64,000 nt of DNA, from assembly GCA_012960315.1 (NCBI GenBank), contig DUBN01000024.1:62001-126000 (forward strand). Reading direction: 5' to 3'. Positions within the stretch are counted from its first letter, which is position 1; each line of letters starts with the position of its first letter. Made by a program: the position numbers and the translations under genes. Positions 44,426 to 53,489 of this stretch are shown here, one piece after another. Under the pieces are notes generated by a model, which was not told the DNA's origin, did not search any database, and was given only the letters and a program-made list of their open reading frames with translations. The DNA comes from Acidimicrobiia bacterium (GTDB lineage Bacteria; Actinomycetota; Acidimicrobiia; Acidimicrobiales; Poriferisodalaceae).

Positions 44426-45586
44426 TCAGCTAATGGTGGGTGAGCAGAGGTCGTCAAACTCCACGATTTCGATCCGGTCGCGGTTGGCGTACGTCACCAG
44501 ATTCTCTGGATCAATCCGCAATTTGTATTCGCGAAACGTCATTTCGAGCGCGTCAAAAGCCAAAATCCGTCCTCGGAGTGAGTCGCCAAGATTCAGAATC
44601 ACTTTTATCGTTTCGAGGGCTTGGATGCTGCCGATTACGCCGGGGAGAACGCCCAGAACTCCGGCTTCTGCGCAGGACGGCGCGAGTTCGGGCGGAGGGG
44701 GCACTGGGACATAATCGCGGTAAGTGGGACCTTGCAGAGGATCGAAGATGGTTACTTGGCCTTCAAATCTGAAGATTGAGCCATGGACGACGGGAATGCC
44801 AAGTTTGACTGAAGCGTCGTTCAACAGGTATCGACTTGGGAAGTTGTCGGCGCCATCAATAACAGCGTCCCATCCAGATAAGAGTTCGAGGATGTTGTCG
44901 GCGCCAAGACGTGTGTCAAAGGTGACCACATCGACGTCGGGGTTCAGCGAGGTGATCGTCTGGCGAGCTGAGTCGACCTTGCGTTGTCCGACACGTTCGG
45001 TGGTATGAATGACCTGACGTTGCAGGTTGGATTCGTCGACTACGTCCATGTCGATAATGCCAATGGTGCCTACACCAGCGGCGGCGAGGTACATCGCAGC
45101 CGGAGACCCTAAGCCTCCTGCTCCTAAGAGAAGTACTTTCGCGTCCAAAAGTTTTTGTTGACCTTTTTCTCCTACCTCGGGCAACGATAGGTGGCGTTGA
45201 TAACGGTTTCGTTGTCGTGCGTCTAGTGCTTGAGGGGTCTCCCACGGTCGACCTTCGGACTTCCACTTTGTGAACCCGCCGTCCATTGAGACCACGTCGG
45301 TGTAGCCCAGATCTTTGAGGGTTTTCGCGACGAAGGCTGAGCGAGTACCCGCCGCGCAGTAGGCAACAATTGGAACGTCGCGGTCGGGAATTCGGCTTTC
45401 GATGTGGCTTTCGAGTTGGCCTCGAGGGATGTGGGTTGCGCCGACAAGAGCGCCTTGTTCGAACTCTTCAGGTTCTCGGACGTCGAGCGTCACGCTGCCA
45501 TTTTGGACAAGCTGCGCTGCCTCTGCCGTATCGACTTCTCGGATCTGTTCTTTCGTTGCGGCAAGCAACTCTCGAAAGCTGGCCAT
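44426..45586 (-). CDS. Rhodanese-ThiF/MoeB fusion, sulfur carrier adenylyltransferase/sulfurtransferase
   Basis: It would adenylate a ubiquitin-like sulfur carrier (MoaD, ThiS or CysO type) and load sulfur on it. The 386-residue protein has an N-terminal rhodanese domain (about 15-115; active-site Cys in VAYCAAGTRS) and a C-terminal E1-like domain (about 120-386; ATP-binding LLLGAGGLGSPAAMYL, DMDVVDESNLQRQ, presumed thiol Cys in ELAPSCAEAGVLG). The order is the reverse of mycobacterial MoeZ, where the ThiF part is first. ATG at 45586 has AGGAG at 45594-45598. No carrier gene is in the window. Confidence 0.88.
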   Translation of the reverse strand: MASFRELLAATKEQIREVDTAEAAQLVQNGSVTLDVREPEEFEQGALVGATHIPRGQLESHIESRIPDRDVPIVAYCAAGTRSAFVAKTLKDLGYTDVVSMDGGFTKWKSEGRPWETPQALDARQRNRYQRHLSLPEVGEKGQQKLLDAKVLLLGAGGLGSPAAMYLAAAGVGTIGIIDMDVVDESNLQRQVIHTTERVGQRKVDSARQTITSLNPDVDVVTFDTRLGADNILELLSGWDAVIDGADNFPSRYLLNDASVKLGIPVVHGSIFRFEGQVTIFDPLQGPTYRDYVPVPPPPELAPSCAEAGVLGVLPGVIGSIQALETIKVILNLGDSLRGRILAFDALEMTFREYKLRIDPENLVTYANRDRIEIVEFDDLCSPTIS

Positions 45587-45651
45587 TGACTAGCTCCTAG
45601 TCGGGGTCGGGTACCGACAACTCACCCTGACAATCCTACTAATTGACTGGT

Positions 45652-46479
45652 CTAAGACTGCTTCTCGTCTCGCGCTTCGCCTTCATTGGCTTCGACTGGG
45701 AGATTTGAGACGCCGCTGACGGCGATAGAAAGCACTTCGCTGATTGACTCGCGGATCACTAAGTCAGCTAAGTGATCCATTTCGGTGGGCTCCGCATTGA
45801 TTATCGCGATCTTTGCTCCTACTCGTTGCGCCGCAGGTACGACCGCTGCGACTGGGTACACAGCCAATGTGGTGCCGATTGCGATCATCAGATCGCAGTT
45901 TTGAGCGGCGACTTCTGCGCGCAGCAAGTCTCGTTGCACTAACGACTGCCCAAAGGAAATCGTTGCACTTTTAAGAATTCCGCCACATTCCGGGCAGTCA
46001 AGGTCTTCTTCGCCTTGGCGAACTCGGTTCAGCGCTATCTGCATGTCATCGCGGTAGCTGCACCCTAGACATGCCACTTCTCTCAACGTTCCGTGGACCT
46101 CAACGACTTTTTCTGGAGAACTGCCTGCTGCATGGTGAAGCCCATCGACGTTTTGTGTGATTAGTGCGACCAGTTTTTTTCGCCGCTCTAGCCGCGCCAG
46201 TGCTCTGTGGCCGTCGTTGGGGTCAGCTGACCAAGCCCGGTTGTCGAGACGGTCTCGCCAAGAAGCCTTCCTAACTTCGGGGTCGGAAATGAAGTTCTGA
46301 ATATTTGAAGCTTTCTCGGCTTTGGGATTTTTGGTCCAGATACCGTTAGGCCCTCGGAAATCGGGGATGCCTGAATCGGTTGAGATGCCAGCGCCCGTTA
46401 GTACGGTGATTCGGTCGCATTCGTCGATCCACCGGGTCAGTTCGCGAACCTTCGCGTCGTGTGAAAGCTCGTCAGCCAT
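45652..46479 (-). CDS. Sir2 family NAD-dependent protein deacylase
   Basis: The 275-residue enzyme carries the sirtuin core: VLTGAGISTDSGIPDFRGPNG, the catalytic ITQNVDGLHHAAG and EVHGTL, a zinc ribbon with CLGC and CPEC pairs, and the NAD-site AIGTTLAVYPVA. It removes acetyl or longer acyl groups from lysines, e.g. on acyl-CoA synthetases. The N-terminus is typical length and a Glu-rich tail follows. It lies between pepA and the rhodanese-ThiF gene, on the same strand. Confidence 0.93.
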   Translation of the reverse strand: MADELSHDAKVRELTRWIDECDRITVLTGAGISTDSGIPDFRGPNGIWTKNPKAEKASNIQNFISDPEVRKASWRDRLDNRAWSADPNDGHRALARLERRKKLVALITQNVDGLHHAAGSSPEKVVEVHGTLREVACLGCSYRDDMQIALNRVRQGEEDLDCPECGGILKSATISFGQSLVQRDLLRAEVAAQNCDLMIAIGTTLAVYPVAAVVPAAQRVGAKIAIINAEPTEMDHLADLVIRESISEVLSIAVSGVSNLPVEANEGEARDEKQS

Positions 46480-46561
46480 TCGATATTTCCGATTTCGCGT
46501 TGCTCCGGTTGGCTGGAACCATCCACTGCGGAGCAGGCGTTATGAGTTCTTTCCTCATGCC

Positions 46562-48010
46562 TTACCAACCAGTCACAAGTTCTAGGAGTGTCCTTACTCC
46601 GAAGCCTGTTGCTCCCTTGGGAAATTCGCCTTCGGTGTCATCGGTAGTTACCGGACCCGCTATGTCGAGATGCACCCAGGGTGAATCTCCGACAAATTCT
46701 TGTAAGAAAAGTCCTGCGACGAGGGTTCCACCGAATCTGCCCGACCCGATGTTCTGAAGGTCGGCTGTTTGTGAGTCGAGTTGTTTTCTGTATTCGGGCG
46801 GGAGTGGTAGATGCCACACACGTTCACCCGCTTGGGTTGCCGCCGTTTCAACTCTGGAGATTGCTCCCTCGTCATTCCCCATAAGACCTGCATACTTTTG
46901 ACCCAATGCGACCAGGCAAGCGCCAGTCAAGGTGGCTAGGTCTATCACTAAGTCCGGTTTATCTTCCGCGGCTAGAGATAGCCCATCTGCGAGAACCAGG
47001 CGTCCCTCTGCATCGGTATTCAACACCTCAACGGTCTTCCCGTTTCGTATGTGTAGAACATCGCCAGGTTTGGTTGCGTTAGGACCGGGCTGGTTGTCGG
47101 TACAGCAGCAGGTACCTATAACGGTGATGTCCGGCGAGTACGCAGATATGGCGCTCATCGCGCCAATAACGGCGGCGGCTCCACCCATATCTATTTTCAT
47201 TTCTTTCATACCCTCAAATGTTTTGAGGTTTAACCCACCTGTGTCGAAGGTGATGCCTTTGCCGACGAGATGCAACGTGGCGCGACTTTCACCTTTGGGA
47301 CGCCATGTCAGCCGCACGAGACGGGGCTCTTCGGAGGATCCTGCGTTCACGCCAAGAATGCCGCCGCACCCTTCTTCTGTAAGTCGGTCTCGGTCCCAAA
47401 CTTCTACTTCGAGTCCAGAGGAGTCACCGACTGCTACTGCTTCGTCCGCGAGTTGGACTGCGGTAAGAGAACCTCCTGGACGGTTCACTAGATCTCGGGC
47501 GAGCGCGATCGCGTCTGCAACTGCGCCTGCCTTCTTTAAAACAACGTCACTGTCAATCCCGTCCGGCGCGATCAGGGTGATTCTGTTGAGGCGTGAACCA
47601 GATTCGGGAAACCCTTTGAGTTCATCGAATCGGTACGACGCGAGGAGGAATCCTTCGATAACTGCTTGGAGCGCCACCTCTGCTCCGAGCGTTGGGGCTG
47701 CCACTAACGGCAACAATGTGGTGACTGACTCGAGTTGTTCACACGCCCGCGAAAGGGACGCCGCAGCCGATCGAACATCAGCGACGGTGAGTTCTTCGGT
47801 TCCTAGTCCGATTGCGATGACCACAGGGCTCTGTTCGGGCAGAAGGGCGGCTTGCCCTAGCTTTGCCTCAAACCCACTTGCCGCGAGAAAATTGTCACTC
47901 ACTCCAAGAGTTTCGAGGTCATTTCCTGTGATGGGGCGATCTCGGGCAACACTTTCGTCGTCCGCGTCTGATGCGACAACCATGGAAGAAATCGGTAATA
48001 CGTTGGGCAC
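46562..48010 (-). CDS. pepA: Leucyl aminopeptidase (M17)
   Basis: It removes N-terminal residues from peptides using two metal ions. The 482-residue protein has the C-terminal catalytic domain motifs LVGKGITFDTGGLNLK (about 250-265), MKIDMGGAAAVIGAM and the family signature NTDAEGRLVLADGL; the N-terminal macro-like domain is complete. Start: GTG at 48010 with AAAGGAG just upstream; the frame is open to 48034. It is 27 bases after the PduO-type adenosyltransferase gene. The opposite strand of this gene contains a long unsupported frame (46932-48065). Confidence 0.94.
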   Translation of the reverse strand: MPNVLPISSMVVASDADDESVARDRPITGNDLETLGVSDNFLAASGFEAKLGQAALLPEQSPVVIAIGLGTEELTVADVRSAAASLSRACEQLESVTTLLPLVAAPTLGAEVALQAVIEGFLLASYRFDELKGFPESGSRLNRITLIAPDGIDSDVVLKKAGAVADAIALARDLVNRPGGSLTAVQLADEAVAVGDSSGLEVEVWDRDRLTEEGCGGILGVNAGSSEEPRLVRLTWRPKGESRATLHLVGKGITFDTGGLNLKTFEGMKEMKIDMGGAAAVIGAMSAISAYSPDITVIGTCCCTDNQPGPNATKPGDVLHIRNGKTVEVLNTDAEGRLVLADGLSLAAEDKPDLVIDLATLTGACLVALGQKYAGLMGNDEGAISRVETAATQAGERVWHLPLPPEYRKQLDSQTADLQNIGSGRFGGTLVAGLFLQEFVGDSPWVHLDIAGPVTTDDTEGEFPKGATGFGVRTLLELVTGW

Positions 48011-48037
48011 AGTTCTCCTTTCGTGCCAGACCAATGC

Positions 48038-48571
48038 TCAAGATTCGCGACTCGGTAAGGATTGACCCTCTTGCCAGCGTGCCAGAGTCCATAGAAGGTC
48101 TGAAAGTCGATTGAGGTAGGGCAACACCAAAGAGTCCGGGAGGTGCGCAGCAAGGCTTGCTCTTTCGGCTCGTCGCACGATGACTCGTGCCCAGTCAAGT
48201 CGGGCTGAAAGTTCTGTCTGGCCAGGAACTGTGAATTCAGCGGGAGCTTCGAATCGGGCGTTGACATCATCGATTAGCAACTCCAATGCAGTGACCATTT
48301 CTGTGGTCACAAGCGTGACACTGGACTCAAGTTTTGTTCGGTTTTTGGGGAGAGTTGCCAATTCGGCCATGGCGACGTACAAGTCTCGACACAATGTTGT
48401 GAGGAGTCCGTCTAGTTCAGAGTCGGTAACCGCGGCGCGGGCGAGGCCGATAGCGGCTTGAGCTTCGTCAACTGATCCGTATGCCGTGGGAAGCACAGAA
48501 CCTTTGTCGACTCTGCCACCATACAAAAGGCCGGTAGTGCCGTCATCGCCAGTCTTAGTGTAAATCTTCAT
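48038..48571 (-). CDS. PduO-type cob(I)alamin adenosyltransferase
   Basis: It transfers the adenosyl group from ATP to cob(I)alamin, producing adenosylcobalamin. The 177-residue protein opens MKIYTKTGDDGTTGLLYGGR (the ATP-binding loop of the PduO/MMAB family), with YGSVDEAQAAIGLAR and the helical tail VIVRRAERASL and LPYLNRLSDLLWTLAR, which matches the family signature 'YLNRLSDLLF'. ATG at 48571. First gene of a minus-strand group with pepA and sir2; it diverges from the free GYW-repeat gene. Confidence 0.93.
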   Translation of the reverse strand: MKIYTKTGDDGTTGLLYGGRVDKGSVLPTAYGSVDEAQAAIGLARAAVTDSELDGLLTTLCRDLYVAMAELATLPKNRTKLESSVTLVTTEMVTALELLIDDVNARFEAPAEFTVPGQTELSARLDWARVIVRRAERASLAAHLPDSLVLPYLNRLSDLLWTLARWQEGQSLPSRES

Positions 48572-48634
48572 TAGGCAGCCAAACTAGCCCGGCTGTGACG
48601 CAGACTAAAGGTTGACCTCACATAGGCTCGCGAA
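48572..48634. promoter_or_regulatory. Divergent intergenic region, PduO-type gene and GYW-repeat gene
   Basis: Sixty-three bases between two divergently read genes should contain both promoters (inference). I see no convincing promoter pair or riboswitch (no B12 box). Confidence 0.35.
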
Positions 48635-49372
48635 GTGACGCTGCGCGGCTATTGGATGCTTACCTCCGATTACCGGTTGCTGCAGTTCCAAGATGACGTG
48701 AGTGAGATCAGGCTTGATTTCACGTCGCGCCCTGTCGCGATCGCGAATACACGCGATGGTCAAGGATGTCTGGTGCTTGAGTCAAACGGTCATATTCAGG
48801 CGCATGGGACGGCAAGAGCGTTAGGTGATTTAGCTGCCCTAGATATGGTTGCGCCTCCCGTTGATATTGCGGCGTCGCCAGCGGGCGTCGGGTACTGGGT
48901 GATCGATTCAGAAGGCAGCGTGTTCAGTTTTGGTAACGCGCATTTTATGAAGGGCGTGCCACAGGTGGCTGAGAGCTCAGCGGGCGCGGTGCGAGTTGAA
49001 CCTACTGCTAATGCTGATGGCTATTGGATTGTTGACGCTCGCGGCGGAGTCCATACCTTCGGCGCTGCCCCATTCCACGGTGCTTTAGTGGACCAACATC
49101 CAGTCGATGATCTACGCGTGGTCGATTTCGCTGCCGCTCCCGACGGTCTCGGTTATTTGTTTCTCGATTCCGACGGGCAGGTTTATCCCGCCGGCGACGT
49201 TGAATATTTCGGCTCACCTAACGATCTTGGGAGAGTCGATGCGGTAGGACTGATCTACAGGCCGGGTGGGTACCTAGTGGTCGATGCTAGGGGCGCTGTT
49301 ACAGCATTCGGCGATATCGCAAATTTGGGGTCGCCGGTTGGTGGAGGTGTGGGGGTCTTAGCGGTCGCATGA
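48635..49372 (+). CDS. Free-standing GYW-repeat (predicted six-bladed propeller) protein
   Basis: The 245-residue protein consists only of six units of about 42 residues, with openings RGYWML, GCLVLE, GYWVID, GYWIVD, GYLFLD and GYLVVD and FG/FS turns (GSVFSFGNAHF, GGVHTFGAAPF). They match the tails of the subtilase and SpoIID-like proteins, but here there is no signal peptide and no enzyme domain, so it is predicted cytoplasmic or exported by another route. Start is taken as GTG at 48635 (weak ribosome-binding site; ATG at 48656 alternative). Its stop lies one base before the end of the convergent triple glycosyltransferase gene. Confidence 0.75.
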   Translation: MTLRGYWMLTSDYRLLQFQDDVSEIRLDFTSRPVAIANTRDGQGCLVLESNGHIQAHGTARALGDLAALDMVAPPVDIAASPAGVGYWVIDSEGSVFSFGNAHFMKGVPQVAESSAGAVRVEPTANADGYWIVDARGGVHTFGAAPFHGALVDQHPVDDLRVVDFAAAPDGLGYLFLDSDGQVYPAGDVEYFGSPNDLGRVDAVGLIYRPGGYLVVDARGAVTAFGDIANLGSPVGGGVGVLAVA

Positions 49373-49373
49373 C

Positions 49374-52148
49374 TCACGCCAAGGGGTGTCCGCGAGGCAA
49401 CCAAACTTGTTTTACCTCATCCGCGAAGTAGTACTGGGCGTGCCGGGAGAGTCTCGGGTTGTAGTACGGGTCGTCTTGATCTAATGGGTCGCCCCAACGC
49501 TTCTTGAAGAAATCTTCATCCTCGGTGGGGTGCAAGGAACCCCGTAAAGCAGATTCTTGATGCAGCAGCGCGGCGTGAGGCTGATACACGAGGTCGTACC
49601 CCAGTTGGTGAATCCGCAAAGTCAGATCGACATCATTGAAGGCGACTCGGAGTCGCTCCTCGAATCCTCCCACTTCCCAAAACACGTCGGTACGGACCAT
49701 CAGACACGCGGCCGTTAGTGCCCACGAATTGCGTACAAGATTTCCGATACTGAAGTAGCCGCGAGAGTTGGTATTGACAGCCACTCCCCCGACGCCAACC
49801 GTTATTCCTTCATGTTGAATGCGCCCATCGGGGTAGCTCAGTTGCGCTCCTACGGCGCCCACTCGGCGTTGCTGTGCATGGCCAATCATCGCGTCGATCC
49901 AATCGGGTTTGGTGATCGTGATGTCGCAGTTAAGGAACAGCAGGACATCGCAATCGATTTGCTCCGCAGCCATGTTCATCATCCGCGCGTATGAGAACTG
50001 GTGTGGATAATCAATCACTGGCCCGTTATGCCTGTCCATCCATTCGAGAGTGTTCGAATCGGTGCTCTCATTGTTGACGACCATCACTTCGACTTCGGGC
50101 CACGAAGTGGTCTCTGCGATGCCGCGCACGCATTCCGAGATGAGTTCATAGCGGTCGCGTGTCGGGATGATGATCCCCACGCGTGGTTGACCCACAATGG
50201 GGTACCTGACGTTGTATGTGCCCGCATCGAGGCCTTCTTCTACGTTGCCTTCGATGCCTCTTCGGTCGAGAGCGGCTGTGAGAGCACGTTGCCCGGCAGC
50301 CCAAGCACCTGATTTTTCTGATACCCCAGCAGCGGTCGACCCTGGCAAGACTCGCCAGTGATAAAGGTTTCGAGGTATGTGAACTATTTGGTTGGTGTTT
50401 TCGGTGGCGCGAAGTGCAAGGTCGTAGTCTTGAGCTCCATCAAAGCCTCCTCGCCAACCACCGATTCGGTTGATTAAAGCGCGACTAAACACGGCAAAGT
50501 GGCAGACATAGTTGTAGGACAGATGCAGATCTGGCGACCATCCAGACTTTGCGTAACTGTGGTCGTAGGACCCATCGCTGAAGAGTTTGTCTTCGTCTGA
50601 ATAAAGGAATTCGACGTCCGGGAACTCGTTGATAGCTCTCACGACTTCGGTGAGTGCATCAGGCCGAAGTAGGTCGTCGTGATCTAGCAGCGCCACGTAT
50701 TGGCCTTCTGAAATGTCAAAAGCTGTGTTGGATGCTTGTGCGATTCCCCCGTTGTTATTTCGCTCAACAAAGACAATTCGTGCATCGGTTGAAGCGAATT
50801 TGCGGCACAGCGCCCTGACATCGTCATCGTCGGAGCAGTCATCGACCAGACATAGCTGCCAACGTTCATATGTTTGGGTGCGAACCGATGTGATGGTTTC
50901 TTCAAGGACATCTAGCGGCGTGTTGTACACGGGGGTGAGAATTGAGATGAACGGGCGAATCTCTAAATGAGTTCCTGGGTCAGTGTCAGGATCCGCTTCA
51001 GCTTCGGTTCGCGATCGCCGATACTGTTTGAGGTCCATGCGGTGGCGCCTGCCAGTGCCAGGGGACATCAACCAGTCGCTTATTTCCTCTTCATCAACTG
51101 CTGCTGTGACCCCCACTGCGGTAAGCGCATCTTGAAGTCCCGTCGGCTCAGCAGCTGGTCTGGAGGGAACTCGTCTTCGTGCGGCTGCTCGTAGCATTGC
51201 TGGTCCGATGTCGGAGCTATGGACTATTTCTAGGTCCCATTGGCTCGGCTCATCAACGTGGAGCGCTACTTGTGGTGTGGCCACGATCGGTATACCGACG
51301 GTTCGAGCTGCTAGCAGTTGAGCCCAAGCTGTTGGTCCTGTGTGGCGCGCGGCAACAACCATCGATGCTTCGCGGAGCACGTCAATCAGGGGGCCGTTTC
51401 TTTCGACAACATCAAGGCCGTCGTTGCGGTTACGCCAAGCACCGAAAGCGCGTTCTGTGACTATTAAAGGTTCACCGATAGTCGGATCGAGACGCGGCGC
51501 TACTTCGTCGATGAAGTGTTGAACCGACGCGAGATCGGGGTCACCGAACTCGCGGTGTGGCGCAGCAAGCAGAACAGGCCGCGTTCCTGAGGAAGTGGGG
51601 AACCGAATTTGTGGTGGTCGAACGACGCGAATCTTCGCCTGGGAACCAACCGCCTCAACTTCTTTTAGTTCTGAGTTCGAGCACACCCAGATCTCATCGA
51701 CTTGGGCCAGTAATTCTCGATCACGCTGGTGACGAAGACTCGCCACGGTGTCGCGTCCCGAGTGTTCTGCCTCGGCGATGAGCGCCAGGGAGAGATCTGG
51801 TCGTTGCAGCGATAAAAGACAAGAACCATCAACAATAATTTGAGCTGAAGGTCGGTGAACACGACATAGGGCTGCCGCTCGGTGCGCGAATCCGCCTCCG
51901 CACAGGACGACGATGTCGCTCCTGTTGGCTTTCCACCATCGGGTAGCGTCAAGGCCTGTGGTTTCGACTGTTAGGCCGTAAAGACTTTCAAGGCCGTCAT
52001 TCGGGCCGTGAAGAACGAGGTTGGTCTCCGCACTGCTACTGGAGAAGGCTTTGCAGATCTGCTCTGTTCTCCAGCCAGTGGGGTCCATGCCTGGCCTTGG
52101 CACCGCGTCAAGAAAAATCGTGACGTGTTTTTCGGGGGGAGCGTTCAT
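49374..52148 (-). CDS. Triple-module glycosyltransferase (GT4-like + two GT2 domains)
   Basis: The 924-residue protein has three parts. Residues about 1-350: a GT-B-like module (VVLCGGGFAHRAAALC, VWVCSNSEL, LLAARTVGIPIVATPQ) without clear EX7E. Residues about 395-640: a GT2 with ISILTPVYNTPLDVLEETI, VDDCSDDDDV, the DxD-like VALLDHDDLLRPD and FDGAQDYDLALR. Residues about 650-900: a second GT2 with VGIIIPTRDRYEL, VNNESTDSN, FLNCDITIT and AFNDVDLTLRIHQLGY. Two active GT2 sites suggest alternating or repeat-unit synthesis. It is joined to the upstream coiled-coil gene by TGATG and follows wzm/wzt on the same strand. Confidence 0.85.
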   Translation of the reverse strand: MNAPPEKHVTIFLDAVPRPGMDPTGWRTEQICKAFSSSSAETNLVLHGPNDGLESLYGLTVETTGLDATRWWKANRSDIVVLCGGGFAHRAAALCRVHRPSAQIIVDGSCLLSLQRPDLSLALIAEAEHSGRDTVASLRHQRDRELLAQVDEIWVCSNSELKEVEAVGSQAKIRVVRPPQIRFPTSSGTRPVLLAAPHREFGDPDLASVQHFIDEVAPRLDPTIGEPLIVTERAFGAWRNRNDGLDVVERNGPLIDVLREASMVVAARHTGPTAWAQLLAARTVGIPIVATPQVALHVDEPSQWDLEIVHSSDIGPAMLRAAARRRVPSRPAAEPTGLQDALTAVGVTAAVDEEEISDWLMSPGTGRRHRMDLKQYRRSRTEAEADPDTDPGTHLEIRPFISILTPVYNTPLDVLEETITSVRTQTYERWQLCLVDDCSDDDDVRALCRKFASTDARIVFVERNNNGGIAQASNTAFDISEGQYVALLDHDDLLRPDALTEVVRAINEFPDVEFLYSDEDKLFSDGSYDHSYAKSGWSPDLHLSYNYVCHFAVFSRALINRIGGWRGGFDGAQDYDLALRATENTNQIVHIPRNLYHWRVLPGSTAAGVSEKSGAWAAGQRALTAALDRRGIEGNVEEGLDAGTYNVRYPIVGQPRVGIIIPTRDRYELISECVRGIAETTSWPEVEVMVVNNESTDSNTLEWMDRHNGPVIDYPHQFSYARMMNMAAEQIDCDVLLFLNCDITITKPDWIDAMIGHAQQRRVGAVGAQLSYPDGRIQHEGITVGVGGVAVNTNSRGYFSIGNLVRNSWALTAACLMVRTDVFWEVGGFEERLRVAFNDVDLTLRIHQLGYDLVYQPHAALLHQESALRGSLHPTEDEDFFKKRWGDPLDQDDPYYNPRLSRHAQYYFADEVKQVWLPRGHPLA

Positions 52149-53398
52149 CAGCGGCCGAGTCGCCTCCTGAGCCAGCGAAGAACGGCTAGGAGATCGCGTT
52201 CTATTTGCGAGATCACACTGGACCAGTCAACGGTGCGTTGCAGACGCGCCGGTCCCTGGTCTAGCTGGGCGACGCGCATTTCCAGTTCATTTAGTCTGCG
52301 GTGCTGAGTTCGTAGCTCAAGTCGACTGGTTGCAGCATCGGTGAGGGCGGTGTCTCGTTCCTCTTCTAATTGTCTCAGCGCATAACGCAGTTCATCGATG
52401 GTGTGTTGTGAGCGGCGTCGTTGCTGCATCCAATGCACCGATTGTTGGTGTCCCAGCGTCATGAGTTGCTGGTTGCGTTCGCTTTCTTGCTCGATCGTTC
52501 GCTCCGAGAGCGACCTGCCCAGGCGAAGAAGTGCGGTTTGCTCGACTATCTCGGCTAATCGGCCCATTTTTTGTTCAATTGAAAAATGTCGTCCATCGCC
52601 CGAAGGGTCCGATACTGCTCTCCACAGGTCGCGTTGCATGTGCCGATCATCAACGTCAGCTTCGAGGAGCACGGTCCTACCGTGAAGAACTCGAGCTAGG
52701 TGATGAAGAGAGACGTCGCTCGTAACGACCACAGCTGAGTGTTGGATGAGGGACCCGAATTGTTCTGGATCAAGGTCAGTTCCGACGTCAGTTGCGCTTT
52801 GACCATGTCGGGCAAGTTGTGTCGCGAAGTGGGACTGTTCGTCTATGGGGCCGATGAGTACAATAGGGAGTGATCTCGAAAGGGCATGGCGAGAAACCTC
52901 AGCGGCGACCACGTCTGAACATCGAGTGGTGACATCAACAAGAATTGATTCGCCGAGAGATGGAGCCGGGTGCGTCTCTTCTACCAGGCTCGGTGTCAGG
53001 TAGCGCGGAATAAGCGCAACCGCGTCCTCCATAGACATTTCCGCTGACGCTGGATCTACCCAAAACTCGTACGTGCTATCGGAATCAATGAAACCAACAA
53101 CGACATCCAGTTCGTCGCCCATTTCTGAAACATTTTCAGGCACAGTGTTGATAGCAACCGTGGTGTCATGAAGCCAGGGTGAAGCTGTTGGTGGTTGAAC
53201 GAACCATTGGAGATCGGTAGGTGAATTACGCCACGCAAGTTCTGCGCCAAGGGCCCGCGCTGCAAGCCATCTGACTGGATGCCGTTCTTCGGTGGGAAGA
53301 ATCACGCCTATGCGCAGTACTTCTCGTCCACCTGGGGAAGAACCAGCGGAACTGTCCGCACTCAAGTCATCTGTTGTTGGTGATTTGATCGAACCCAT
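52148..53398 (-). CDS. Unassigned protein: GT-B/pyruvyltransferase-like domain plus C-terminal coiled coil
   Basis: A 416-residue protein with a globular first part (about 28-280) and a C-terminal coiled coil (about 290-390; many Glu/Arg/Gln heptads) ending in the basic LRWLRRRLGR. The segment DPEQFGSLIQHSAVVVTSDV, continuing with SLHHLARVLHGRTVLLE, resembles the 'L..A.VVVTS..HLA.L' region of polysaccharide pyruvyltransferases and GT9 enzymes, but other motifs are missing, so I leave it unassigned. It lies between wzt and the triple glycosyltransferase with a one-base overlap, suggesting it works with the latter, perhaps as a scaffold or chain-length ruler. Confidence 0.5.
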   Translation of the reverse strand: MGSIKSPTTDDLSADSSAGSSPGGREVLRIGVILPTEERHPVRWLAARALGAELAWRNSPTDLQWFVQPPTASPWLHDTTVAINTVPENVSEMGDELDVVVGFIDSDSTYEFWVDPASAEMSMEDAVALIPRYLTPSLVEETHPAPSLGESILVDVTTRCSDVVAAEVSRHALSRSLPIVLIGPIDEQSHFATQLARHGQSATDVGTDLDPEQFGSLIQHSAVVVTSDVSLHHLARVLHGRTVLLEADVDDRHMQRDLWRAVSDPSGDGRHFSIEQKMGRLAEIVEQTALLRLGRSLSERTIEQESERNQQLMTLGHQQSVHWMQQRRRSQHTIDELRYALRQLEEERDTALTDAATSRLELRTQHRRLNELEMRVAQLDQGPARLQRTVDWSSVISQIERDLLAVLRWLRRRLGR

Positions 53399-53489
53399 CG
53401 ATGTAACTCCAACCGTTTGTTGACAGCCCGTCTTTGCGATCCTGGGTCATTGTACGCGGGGTGTTCGGTTTGAAGGCCGCGCTCCGGTA

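Noticed and set aside
46932-48065. Long plus-strand frame (377 codons) opposite pepA
   Set aside because: It mirrors the whole pepA gene, has low-complexity Ser/Pro/Arg content without motifs, and no ribosome-binding site; pepA's signature on the other strand is unambiguous.
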